A DNA stretch of 8,434 nt from an uncultured Coprococcus sp. (GTDB lineage: Bacteria; Bacillota_A; Clostridia; Lachnospirales; Lachnospiraceae). Below are positions 1 through 7,090 of this stretch, in pieces; the first letter of the stretch is position 1, and every line of letters starts with the position of its first letter. The notes under the pieces were generated by a model, which saw nothing but the letters and a program-made list of their open reading frames with translations, did no database searches and had not been told where the DNA came from. A program made the translations under genes and the position numbers. The stretch covers positions 1 through 8,434 of the forward strand of contig CAAGAB010000316.1 in NCBI GenBank assembly GCA_900767685.1, in the 5' to 3' direction.

Positions 1-33
1 GTCCGATTACCCCGAGCTTCTTGCCAAGGATCT
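1..33 (-). repeat. Inverted copy of a serA segment (assembly fold-back)
   Basis: Reading these 33 bases on the reverse strand gives the same sequence as 180-212 within serA, with 32 of 33 positions matching. The single difference is position 11 against position 202. The copy lies directly before an Illumina adapter. It is therefore best explained as a chimeric or fold-back read joined to the contig end, not a biological inverted repeat. The T run at 33-38 between this copy and the adapter is what the reverse complement of a read running past the P7 end into an A-run would look like. Confidence 0.9.
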
Positions 34-39
34 TTTTTC

Positions 40-105
40 CAAGGAGAAGCCGGCATACGAGCTGCCTATTGGTGACTGGAGTTCAGACGTGTGCTCTTCC
101 GATCT
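40..105 (+). other. Illumina P7 / index / Read-2 adapter sequence
   Basis: Positions 72-105 match the 34-base TruSeq Read-2 adapter exactly, beginning GTGACTGGAG and ending CTCTTCCGATCT. Positions 40-63 match the 24-base P7 flow-cell sequence at 21 of 24 bases, with the core CGGCATACGAG intact. The eight bases between them, 64-71, sit where the sample index belongs. Translation gives the well-known artefact peptide DWSSDVCSSDL, which reads in frame into serA and can produce a false N-terminus. This is contamination, and nothing in it should be annotated as a gene. Confidence 0.98.
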
Positions 106-106
106 G

Positions 107-949
107 GTCAAGGACAACGCCGCTGAGGCAGATATCGCCAAGATGGTGGAGAAGCAGAAGAAGAACTACGCAGGCAATGAGATCCTTGGCAAGAAGCTCG
201 GTGTAATCGGACTTGGTGCCATCGGAGCAAAGGTTGCAAATGTTGCGCTTAAGCTCGGTATGCAGGTATACGGATATGATCCATATGTGTCAGTAGATGC
301 CGCATGGGGACTTTCAAAGGATGTAAAGCACATCACAAATGTAGAGGATATCTACAGAGATTGTGATTATATAACAGTTCATGTTCCGGCACTTGACAGC
401 ACAAAGGGCATGATCAACGCAGATGCATTTGCCATGATGAAGGACGGCGTGAAGATCCTCAACTTTGCAAGAGATGTACTGGTTAACGATGAGGATATGA
501 AGGCTGCACTTGACTCGGGCAAGGTAGCAAAGTATATGACAGATTTCCCGAACCCAGCTATAGCAGGTTACAAGAATGTTGTAGCATTCCCGCACCTTGG
601 AGCATCTACAGCAGAGTCAGAGGACAACTGCGCAGTTATGGCATGTAAGGAGATCAAGGCATACATCAACAATGGTAACATCAAGAACTCAGTAAACTAT
701 CCAAATGTCAACATGGGAGAGTGCAGTGATGTAGCCAGAGTTACTATCTGCCACAAGAACATCCCTAATATGCTCACACAGTTCACAGGAGTATTCGCCA
801 AGAAGGGTGGCAACGTATCAGGAATGATCAGCAAGGCAAAAGGCGATTATGCATACTCTATCCTTGATATCGGTGTAGAGCCAACTGCGGATGACATCGC
901 AGAACTCTCAGCAATCGAGGGCGTAGTAAAGGTCAGAGTTATAAAATAA
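107..949 (+). CDS. serA: D-3-phosphoglycerate dehydrogenase, 5' end missing
   Basis: SerA oxidises 3-phosphoglycerate to 3-phosphohydroxypyruvate with NAD, the first step of serine synthesis in the cytoplasm. About 280 residues remain. From memory of clostridial SerA (about 387 residues), roughly 107 N-terminal residues are missing. What is present: the NAD-binding Rossmann motif GLGAIG at 209-226; the catalytic-region Arg of NFARDVLV (codon 470-472); the catalytic His of FPHLGAS (codon 593-595); and a C-terminal ACT regulatory domain from about 737 with the motif NIPNMLTQF. The short form with one ACT domain and no intervening domain is typical of clostridia. The open frame continues upstream through adapter sequence, and a GTG at 89 lies inside the adapter, so no true start is visible. 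Genomic sequence resumes at about 106. Truncation is an assembly-edge effect. The frame ends in TAA with no obvious terminator before the asd leader. Confidence 0.95.
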   Translation, partial: VKDNAAEADIAKMVEKQKKNYAGNEILGKKLGVIGLGAIGAKVANVALKLGMQVYGYDPYVSVDAAWGLSKDVKHITNVEDIYRDCDYITVHVPALDSTKGMINADAFAMMKDGVKILNFARDVLVNDEDMKAALDSGKVAKYMTDFPNPAIAGYKNVVAFPHLGASTAESEDNCAVMACKEIKAYINNGNIKNSVNYPNVNMGECSDVARVTICHKNIPNMLTQFTGVFAKKGGNVSGMISKAKGDYAYSILDIGVEPTADDIAELSAIEGVVKVRVIK

Positions 950-1001
950 ATAAGATAAAGTAGAACGAAGTAATTCTCGAGTATCGAGCAATATACTGGA
1001 T

Positions 1002-1029
1002 TTTACCTAAAACAGGCAATTGCAATAAT
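1002..1029 (+). promoter_or_regulatory. Possible extended -10 promoter for the asd leader
   Basis: A TTTACC hexamer at 1002-1007 is followed after 16 bases by AATAAT at 1024-1029, which is preceded by TG at 1021-1022 as in extended -10 promoters. Transcription would start near 1036, about eight bases before the long paired element at 1044. That placement makes a start here plausible. The -35 match is only four of six, so this is a tentative call. Confidence 0.4.
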
Positions 1030-1043
1030 CACAGAGGTGGATT

Positions 1044-1187
1044 GAAAGTTTTGTGGTTAGTATTACCAAATCAGGGGAATACGAAGCCACCGGTCCTTAG
1101 ATGACGCGCCAGCGGCATCTTAGTACCGCTGTAGGCTGAGTTAAGCGGGAGCGACCCCTGATTGGTATACTAATACACAAGACTTTC
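1044..1187 (+). ncRNA. Unassigned highly structured element in the asd leader
   Basis: The arms 1044-1077 and 1155-1187 pair over about 30 base pairs, with only a few bulges (near 1064 and 1070) and a small mismatch at 1056-1057/1174-1175. The GGGG at 1074-1077 pairs with the CCCC at 1155-1158. The arms enclose a 77-base GC-richer core (1078-1154). The core holds a 6-bp hairpin (1110-1115 with 1126-1131) and a possible AGCC/GGCT helix (1085-1088 with 1134-1137). The element ends 51 bases before asd and no U-tract follows it, so it does not look like a simple terminator or an attenuator ending in one. It could be a riboswitch-like leader acting on translation, an independent small RNA, or a mobile palindromic element. 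I compared it from memory with lysine, cobalamin, SAM, T-box, c-di-GMP-I and c-di-AMP classes and found no convincing match. Confidence 0.6.
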
Positions 1188-1238
1188 ATCATAAAAGTTA
1201 CGCAATTGCCGTCATTAAAAAGATAGGAGAGAAGAAAG

Positions 1239-2330
1239 ATGAGTGACAAGTTAAAGGTAGGTATTCTTGGCGCAACAGGTATGGTAGGTCAGAGATTTAT
1301 CTCACTTCTTGAGAACCACCCTTGGTTTGAGGTTGTTACAGTTGCAGCCAGCCCAAGAAGTGCAGGCAAGACATATGAAGAGGCAGTAGGTGACAGATGG
1401 AAGATGGATACACCGATGCCTGAGGCAGTTAAGAAGCTTGTGGTATACAATGTCAATGAGGTGGAGAAGGTCGCTGCCACAGTTGATTTCGTATTTTCAG
1501 CAGTTGATATGACAAAGGATGAGATCAAGGCTATCGAGGAGGCTTATGCCAAGACTGAGACTCCTGTAGTTTCGAATAACTCAGCTCACAGATGGACTCC
1601 TGATGTTCCTATGATGGTTCCAGAGATCAATGCAGATCATGCAGAGGTCATTGAGTTCCAGAAGAAGAGACTTGGAACAGAGAGAGGATTTGTTGCAGTT
1701 AAGCCTAACTGCTCAATCCAGAGCTACGCACCTGTACTTACAGCATGGATGCCATTTGAACCATATGAGGTGATCGTAAGCACATATCAGGCAATCTCAG
1801 GAGCAGGTAAGACATTCAAGGATTGGCCTGAGATGCTTGGCAACATCATCCCATATATCGGCGGTGAGGAAGAGAAGTCAGAGAAGGAGCCACTCAGGAT
1901 CTGGGGTAAGGTAGACAAGGAGAATGGTGTGATTGTTCCTGCAGAAGGAATCACTATCACAAGCCAGTGTATCAGAGTTCCTGTTCTCAACGGACATACA
2001 GCAACTGTATTTGTAAAGTTCAGAAAGAACCCTACAAAGGAGCAGCTCATCGAGGCTATGACAAGCTTCAAGGGCGCACCTCAGGAGTTGAACCTTCCAA
2101 GCGCACCAAAGCAGTTCATCCAGTATCTCGAGGAAGACAACAGACCACAGGTATCTTTGGATGTTGACTTTGAGAACGGTATGGGCATCAGCGTTGGACG
2201 TCTCCGTGAGGATTCAGTATATGACTGGAAGTTCGTTGGTCTTTCCCATAACACTGTAAGAGGCGCTGCAGGTGGAGCAGTTCTCTGCGCAGAGCTTCTG
2301 AAGGCAAAGGGATATATCACAAAGAAATAA
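1239..2330 (+). CDS. asd: Aspartate-semialdehyde dehydrogenase (archaeal/fungal type)
   Basis: Asd reduces L-4-aspartyl phosphate to aspartate semialdehyde with NADPH, the branch point towards lysine, diaminopimelate, threonine and methionine. The 363-residue protein has the N-terminal nucleotide-binding motif GATGMVGQ (residues 11-18), the catalytic Cys158 in the motif KPNCS, an ISGAGK turn after it, and the catalytic-region Arg246 and His253 in RVPVLNGHTA. Motifs such as QRFISLLENHPWF and the overall length fit the archaeal/fungal-type Asd subfamily rather than the E. coli type. The start is supported by AGGAGA at 1225-1230, eight bases before ATG. The gene follows serA in the same direction but is separated from it by the structured leader element and a possible promoter, so it may be transcribed separately. 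The product is intact, with no missing key residues seen. Confidence 0.96.
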   Translation: MSDKLKVGILGATGMVGQRFISLLENHPWFEVVTVAASPRSAGKTYEEAVGDRWKMDTPMPEAVKKLVVYNVNEVEKVAATVDFVFSAVDMTKDEIKAIEEAYAKTETPVVSNNSAHRWTPDVPMMVPEINADHAEVIEFQKKRLGTERGFVAVKPNCSIQSYAPVLTAWMPFEPYEVIVSTYQAISGAGKTFKDWPEMLGNIIPYIGGEEEKSEKEPLRIWGKVDKENGVIVPAEGITITSQCIRVPVLNGHTATVFVKFRKNPTKEQLIEAMTSFKGAPQELNLPSAPKQFIQYLEEDNRPQVSLDVDFENGMGISVGRLREDSVYDWKFVGLSHNTVRGAAGGAVLCAELLKAKGYITKK

Positions 2331-2394
2331 ATCCAAAAGGAATAAATTTCTTGCGGTATAAAATCTGATAATTTATAAATATTTGACAGGATTA

Positions 2395-2448
2395 AGCCTG
2401 TTTAGCCGACATAGACATGATTTGTGTCAACCGCTGGCTGAACAGGCT
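2395..2448 (+). terminator. Long hairpin after asd, probable weak terminator
   Basis: AGCCTGTTTAGCC at 2395-2407 pairs with GGCTGAACAGGCT at 2436-2448 over 13 consecutive base pairs, one of them G-U. The 28-base loop contains a second small GACA/TGTC pairing. Only four T residues follow (2451-2454), which is short for an intrinsic terminator. It lies 65 bases after the asd stop and 20 bases before the next promoter, so ending asd transcription is the simplest role. A regulatory palindrome is the alternative. Confidence 0.5.
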
Positions 2449-2467
2449 CATTTTGGCTAATATATTG

Positions 2468-2497
2468 TTGACAGTGCACAAATAGTTGTAATAAAAT
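2468..2497 (+). promoter_or_regulatory. Sigma-A-like promoter of the giant secreted protein gene
   Basis: A perfect TTGACA at 2468-2473 is followed after 18 bases by TAAAAT at 2492-2497, a five-of-six match to TATAAT. This would start transcription near 2504 and leave an untranslated leader of about 60 bases. That leader holds a small TATGCG/CGCATA stem (2519-2524 with 2541-2546) just upstream of the GGGAGG ribosome-binding site. Confidence 0.65.
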
Positions 2498-2566
2498 TGT
2501 TATATCTATAAATGTGTATATGCGTGAGATGTATGAACACCGCATACATAATAAGGGAGGTAGAAT

Positions 2567-5500
2567 ATGAGAAAAGGGAGAAAGTGGCTGCCTGCAGTGC
2601 TGAGTGCGGCCATGGTACTTCAGCCGCTTGCTGGTATTGGATCGATAACAGCGATGGCTGCAGATGGTGTAAATATTGATGACACATTTAGGAATGATTC
2701 AATATTTAAGAAGTATGTATCAAATAATTTTGATACAAATAGCGATGGATATCTTGATGCAGATGAGATTTCTGCAGTCAGAAGTATAGATATTCATGAT
2801 ATTGACAGTAAAGCTGAATATGGTAGAAAAGCAGTACAGAATGTAGATGGTATAGAGGTATTCACTAACCTGACAGAAATCAACTGTAGCGGTCAGGGTA
2901 TAAAGAACATGGATATACAGAATCTTACAAAGCTGGAATATCTGGATGTATCAAACAACATGATGAGTGATCTTACACTTCCGGTTGTTGCTGATGATCT
3001 GGCATATCTGGATATAAGTGGAAATGACATTACTAGACTCACTTCGCTTTCAAATTATGACAATCTTACACATCTTGATGCTAGCGGAACAAATCTTGAG
3101 AGCGTGGATGTAAGGAGTATGAAAGGACTTACATATCTAAGTGTGAGTGGACTTTCTCTTAAAACTCTTGATTTGTCAGAGAATATGCAGCTTAAGACGT
3201 TACGTTGTCAGGCTATGTCGGGATTATCCACTTTGGACGTATCTGACCACACTGCACTTGAGAGCCTTTATTGTGACGCTACAGCAAGTTCGATAAAGGG
3301 ATCAATAACAAAACTTGATGTTTCTGGTGATACATCGCTTATCAGCCTTAATTGTGCATCTAATAACCTTGCTGATCTGGACATCACAGATACACCAAAT
3401 CTTACAATATTGGATTGTTCGGAGACAAGACTTCAGTCTCTGGATATAGCTAATAACAGTAAATTGACAAGTCTTACAGTTGATGGTACACCACTTGGTA
3501 CGTTAGATATTTCTAGTAATACGGCCTTGAGTACTTTATCTGCATCAGGGATTGGACTTCAAGATGTGAACATAAGTTCCAATGCAGCATTGAAGTATGT
3601 GAATTTGAATTCAAATGATCTCAAATCTATAGATATATCAAGTAATGCGGCACTTGAGACACTGTATCTTAGCGATAACATACTTGAGAGTATAGATTTA
3701 TCAAAAAATGTTAATCTTCGTGATCTGACATTGGACAGGAACAGACTTGTCTGTATAGATGTTTCAGACTGTACTAAACTTTTTAATTCGGAAGAAGGCG
3801 GATCATTTAGCTGTATAGGTAATAGCAGAGATATAACACTTGACAAGCCAAATTATGATTTTGATTTAACTAAATATAATAGTCTATATAACTTCCACAG
3901 AGCTTACAATGATAGTGAGATAAAAGTTTGGAACGAAACTAAGGAACAATTTGAGTATGGTAGAAAGAATACTACTATTGGATATGCCGGACTTGCGCTG
4001 GGTGAAGAAAACGGAGCGATATACACTGTAACAGGTGGTACAATAAATAATTATAGCCTTAATGCAGATCTAGATTCCACTGAGATAAAATATCAATATT
4101 ATTGTGGTTATGGAACAAGAAAAGTTAATTTCACACTTAATATTCTGAATCCTTTAACAGTTCAGGTATATTATTCAGTAAATGGCAAGTTTACACAGGC
4201 TGGTAGTTCTACACTGAATTGTGTGGTAGGAAGTACAACTAAACTTGTTGCAAGGGATAAGGATGGCAATCTTCATGAGAATATAACATGGAGCTCAAAT
4301 AACAGCAGAGTAGTATCAGTTAATAACTTAGGAGAGGTTACATGTAAGGGAAGCGGAACAGCGCAGATAACTACAAACCTCAACGGAAGACCTGTTGGAT
4401 ACATCAATATAGAATGCCATAATCCTGTAAATAGAATGAGTTTTATTGACAGAGATAATAAGAATGATGATGGAACAGATATAGCTTATGGAGATAATTC
4501 GGTGATCGACCTTGAGTGTGGAAGATATGCTGGCACCAGTATGAAGAACTTGGCAGCTAAATTTTACAATACAGATGGGGTTGTAGCTTCCGCATTTGCA
4601 GGATATACATGTGTTATATCTGACTCGAAGGATAACTGTGACAATGAATCGAACTCTGTGGTTTCGTTTAGAAATGGACAGTTAGCATCAGTAGGTCCTG
4701 GTATTGCATATCTTCACTTTACCTCCAAGGATAATCCGGAAACCAAGATGGTTATCCAGGTAAATGTCATTCAGAGGGCAGACAGCATCCAGGTATCACA
4801 GAGAACACTTTCGATGATTGCAGGCAGGACAGCGACTCTTACAGCGTCAATCAGCCCGGCAGCTACAGCTAATCAGAATGTAACATGGGTATCAGGTGAT
4901 GACAATATAGTTTCTGTAGATGAGAATGGAAAACTTACAGCACATAAGGCAGGAACAGTGGACATAACCTGTATAGCTGCTGATAATCCTGATGTACTCA
5001 AGAGTAAATGTACAGTTACTGTACTTGAGGCAGTGGCTGGAGTTACTATGGATAGAACTGAGTGCACACTCACACTTCCGAATGACAGATCAATTCAGCT
5101 TAGCGTGAAGATTGATGCAGATGATGAGACAAAATATACACAGAAATGGGTTTCCTCTGATCCAGAGGTTGCCAGAGTGGCTAGTAATGGTTATGTAACA
5201 GCTATTAAGCGTGGTACAGCAGTTATTACCTGCTATCTTTCAGATGATCTTTTTGCTAGTTGTGAGGTTACAGTAAACCAGAGTGTTACAAATGTAGAAC
5301 TTAATGTTGAGAAGAATGTACTTATAGTAGGTGAAAAGATGCAGGTTGTCACGAAGGTAACGCCTGAAGATGCAAATAACAAGCAGCTTATATGGTCGTC
5401 AAGTGATGATAGTGTCGCTACAGTTGATCAGGATGGAAATATAACAGCTGTAGATAAAGGATATGTTACAATAACAGCAACGCCAGCTGATGGAAGCGGA

Positions 5501-6799
5501 AGATATCGTTCGATAGGACTCCAGGTTAGAAAACTGGTATCAGATGTAAATCTTGAGAAAAAATCTTTGATAACATACGTTGGAAGAGCAACAAGCATGG
5601 AAGTTAGTGTTACACCAGAGGATGCAAGTGATGGAAATCTTATATGGGAGTCAAGTGATGTAGGCATAGCTACAGTTAGTGGTGGACGAACAATGGTATC
5701 TGTCACAGGTGTTAAGCCTGGTGAAGCGACAATCACAGCAAAGACTAAAGACGGAAGCGATATAGCAAGAAGTTTTACTGTGACAGTATATCAGCAGATT
5801 ACAGGAATAACTTTCAAAGAGGCAAGAAAAGATGTCAAGGTAGGTGCTAAGTTTAAAAATACATATACAATTCAGCCTGCCACAGCGAACAGTAAGGCGA
5901 TTACATGGTCAACATCAGACAAGTCAGTTGCAATAGTAGCTGCAGACGGTACAGTAAAAGCTGTGGGTAGAGGTATGGCTGTTATATCGGCAGTACCATC
6001 TGATGGAGTAGGCGCTCGCGCTACATATGTTGTCAACGTAATTCAGCCGGTAACAAAAATAGCTTTGACAGCAACCAAGTTGTCTCTTGCAAAGGGAGCT
6101 ACATACTCATTGGCTGCAACAGTTTACCCTGCTAATGCCAACGATATGAATGTTACATGGAAGTCGTCAAATTCAAAGATTGTAAAGGTAACAAATGGAT
6201 ATCTTACAGCGGTCGCAAAGGGTACAGCTACTATCACTTGTATGGCTAAAGACGGTAGTGGAAAATATGCAACTTGTACAGTAAAGGTAGTACAGCCTGC
6301 AACCTCAATAAAGTTAGGTGTATATCAGAAGACTATGTTGAAGGGATCAACATATACACTGAAATATGCAGTTGGTCCTGCATCAGCAAGCAATAAGAAG
6401 GTGGTATGGTCTTCATCAAATAAAAAGGTTGCAACAGTGACTGCAGCTGGTGTAGTTAAAGCAGTCGGAAAAGGAACAGCGGTAATCACATGTAAGACAG
6501 CAGATGGCACAAATCTTACAGCTTCATGTACAATTACATCGATAGTTCGAGTCTCCCGTGTTAAGCTCAACAAGACATCAGTAGCTGTAAAACGAGGAGG
6601 AAGAGTTGCACTTAAGGCTACAGTCGCTCCTACAACAGCGAATAACAGAGCGGTTGCATGGACATCTTCAAATAAGTCCATTGCCACAGTTGCAGCTAAT
6701 GGTGTTGTAACTGGAAAGAAGAAAGGTAAGGCTGTCATAACCTGCAAAGCTAAGGATGGTAGTGGCAAGTATGCAAGATGTACAGTTGTCGTAAAGTAA
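2567..6799 (+). CDS. Giant secreted protein: EF-hand, leucine-rich repeats, BIG2 Ig-like repeats
   Basis: This 1410-residue protein is exported: residues 1-31 form a signal peptide (basic MRKGRK, hydrophobic core, likely cleavage after AMA). Residues 56-67 are a canonical calcium-binding EF-hand loop, DTNSDGYLDADE. Residues about 92-405 are leucine-rich repeats of about 21 residues built on LDISSN..L..L. Residues about 405-526 resemble the beta cap that often follows such LRR arrays (FDLTKY at the start, VNFTLNI at the end). Two divergent Ig-like domains follow (about 527-618 and 619-738). Eight clear BIG2 domains then start near 739, 825, 909, 993, 1080, 1164, 1247 and 1331, with the hallmark WSSSNxxVATV and GxATITC segments. 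There is no LPXTG, C-terminal membrane helix or dockerin, so attachment is unknown. The last repeats are rich in Lys/Arg. GGGAGG at 2555-2560 supports the start. An adhesion or carbohydrate/protein-binding role is inference from domain type only. Confidence 0.93.
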   Translation: MRKGRKWLPAVLSAAMVLQPLAGIGSITAMAADGVNIDDTFRNDSIFKKYVSNNFDTNSDGYLDADEISAVRSIDIHDIDSKAEYGRKAVQNVDGIEVFTNLTEINCSGQGIKNMDIQNLTKLEYLDVSNNMMSDLTLPVVADDLAYLDISGNDITRLTSLSNYDNLTHLDASGTNLESVDVRSMKGLTYLSVSGLSLKTLDLSENMQLKTLRCQAMSGLSTLDVSDHTALESLYCDATASSIKGSITKLDVSGDTSLISLNCASNNLADLDITDTPNLTILDCSETRLQSLDIANNSKLTSLTVDGTPLGTLDISSNTALSTLSASGIGLQDVNISSNAALKYVNLNSNDLKSIDISSNAALETLYLSDNILESIDLSKNVNLRDLTLDRNRLVCIDVSDCTKLFNSEEGGSFSCIGNSRDITLDKPNYDFDLTKYNSLYNFHRAYNDSEIKVWNETKEQFEYGRKNTTIGYAGLALGEENGAIYTVTGGTINNYSLNADLDSTEIKYQYYCGYGTRKVNFTLNILNPLTVQVYYSVNGKFTQAGSSTLNCVVGSTTKLVARDKDGNLHENITWSSNNSRVVSVNNLGEVTCKGSGTAQITTNLNGRPVGYINIECHNPVNRMSFIDRDNKNDDGTDIAYGDNSVIDLECGRYAGTSMKNLAAKFYNTDGVVASAFAGYTCVISDSKDNCDNESNSVVSFRNGQLASVGPGIAYLHFTSKDNPETKMVIQVNVIQRADSIQVSQRTLSMIAGRTATLTASISPAATANQNVTWVSGDDNIVSVDENGKLTAHKAGTVDITCIAADNPDVLKSKCTVTVLEAVAGVTMDRTECTLTLPNDRSIQLSVKIDADDETKYTQKWVSSDPEVARVASNGYVTAIKRGTAVITCYLSDDLFASCEVTVNQSVTNVELNVEKNVLIVGEKMQVVTKVTPEDANNKQLIWSSSDDSVATVDQDGNITAVDKGYVTITATPADGSGRYRSIGLQVRKLVSDVNLEKKSLITYVGRATSMEVSVTPEDASDGNLIWESSDVGIATVSGGRTMVSVTGVKPGEATITAKTKDGSDIARSFTVTVYQQITGITFKEARKDVKVGAKFKNTYTIQPATANSKAITWSTSDKSVAIVAADGTVKAVGRGMAVISAVPSDGVGARATYVVNVIQPVTKIALTATKLSLAKGATYSLAATVYPANANDMNVTWKSSNSKIVKVTNGYLTAVAKGTATITCMAKDGSGKYATCTVKVVQPATSIKLGVYQKTMLKGSTYTLKYAVGPASASNKKVVWSSSNKKVATVTAAGVVKAVGKGTAVITCKTADGTNLTASCTITSIVRVSRVKLNKTSVAVKRGGRVALKATVAPTTANNRAVAWTSSNKSIATVAANGVVTGKKKGKAVITCKAKDGSGKYARCTVVVK

Positions 6800-6855
6800 A
6801 CGTATATTGATTAATGTTAAAATATTAACAATTAACGATTAAATATAAAATAATT

Positions 6856-6917
6856 AAAATAAGACCTGCTATATAATCATTTTCGCATTTTATTTGATAT
6901 ATGGTGGGTCTTATTTT
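6856..6917 (+). terminator. Intrinsic terminator, possibly bidirectional
   Basis: AAAATAAGACC at 6856-6866 pairs perfectly over 11 bp with GGTCTTATTTT at 6907-6917. An inner CTATAT/ATATGG pairing extends the stem below an AT-rich loop. The T-rich 3' arm, and the A-rich 5' arm read from the other strand, suit termination in both directions. It ends the transcript of the giant secreted protein gene, 56 bases after its stop. Between that stop and the hairpin is only AT-rich sequence with TTAA motifs. Confidence 0.8.
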
Positions 6918-6934
6918 ACGTGAACAGGAACATA

Positions 6935-6957
6935 GGGGGACAGGTACCTCCGTCCCC
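6935..6957. repeat. Short GC-rich palindrome, REP-like
   Basis: GGGGAC at 6936-6941 pairs with GTCCCC at 6952-6957 around a ten-base loop that itself contains the palindrome AGGTACCT (6942-6949). It stands out sharply in an AT-rich gap. From general knowledge, GGGGAC...GTCCCC palindromes are scattered in many Firmicutes genomes, sometimes near REP-associated (Y1-type) transposases. No transposase is present here, and only one copy is seen in this window. Confidence 0.5.
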
Positions 6958-6988
6958 GATGGGTGTCGTATGCTGTTCTTTATTTTTA

Positions 6989-7000
6989 TTTAACGTTAAA
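6989..7000. promoter_or_regulatory. Perfect 12-bp palindrome upstream of the kinase gene
   Basis: TTTAACGTTAAA is a perfect inverted repeat of a size that could bind a dimeric repressor. It lies about 90 bases before the kinase start and just before a weak promoter-like TTGTAA (7006-7011) with a poor -10 near 7027-7034. In AT-rich DNA a palindrome like this may arise by chance, so the call is weak. Confidence 0.25.
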
Positions 7001-7090
7001 AAATGTTGTAAGCAAATGGCAATTGTGATAAACTATTAGAAAAATTGATTTCATAATAAGATTTCATTTAAGATGGAGGAATTTATAGAT

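Noticed and set aside
89..106. GTG at 89 as the serA start
   Set aside because: It lies inside the adapter. The residues before about 107 are adapter-coded, and SerA should have about 107 more N-terminal residues.
21..206. Short + strand frame containing VTGVQTCALPI
   Set aside because: This is another frame of the same adapter plus out-of-frame serA, a well-known translation artefact.
1031..1187. Lysine riboswitch before asd
   Set aside because: AGAGGTG and a later AGTA are present and the gene context fits, but the two long arms pair with each other and the remaining core is too small for the five-helix lysine riboswitch.
1015..1210. Outer inverted repeat GGCAATTGC / GCAATTGCC around the structured element
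   Set aside because: GCAATTGC is itself self-complementary, so the match is weak evidence, and the left copy would lie inside the proposed promoter.
6325..6768. 147-residue open frame on the reverse strand
   Set aside because: It is the shadow of the repetitive BIG2 coding sequence. It has no ribosome-binding site and no recognisable domain.
4781..6796. Tandem DNA repeats or CRISPR-like array
   Set aside because: The periodicity of about 250 bases comes from protein-domain repeats of 80-87 residues in one continuous frame. There are no short identical repeats with spacers.
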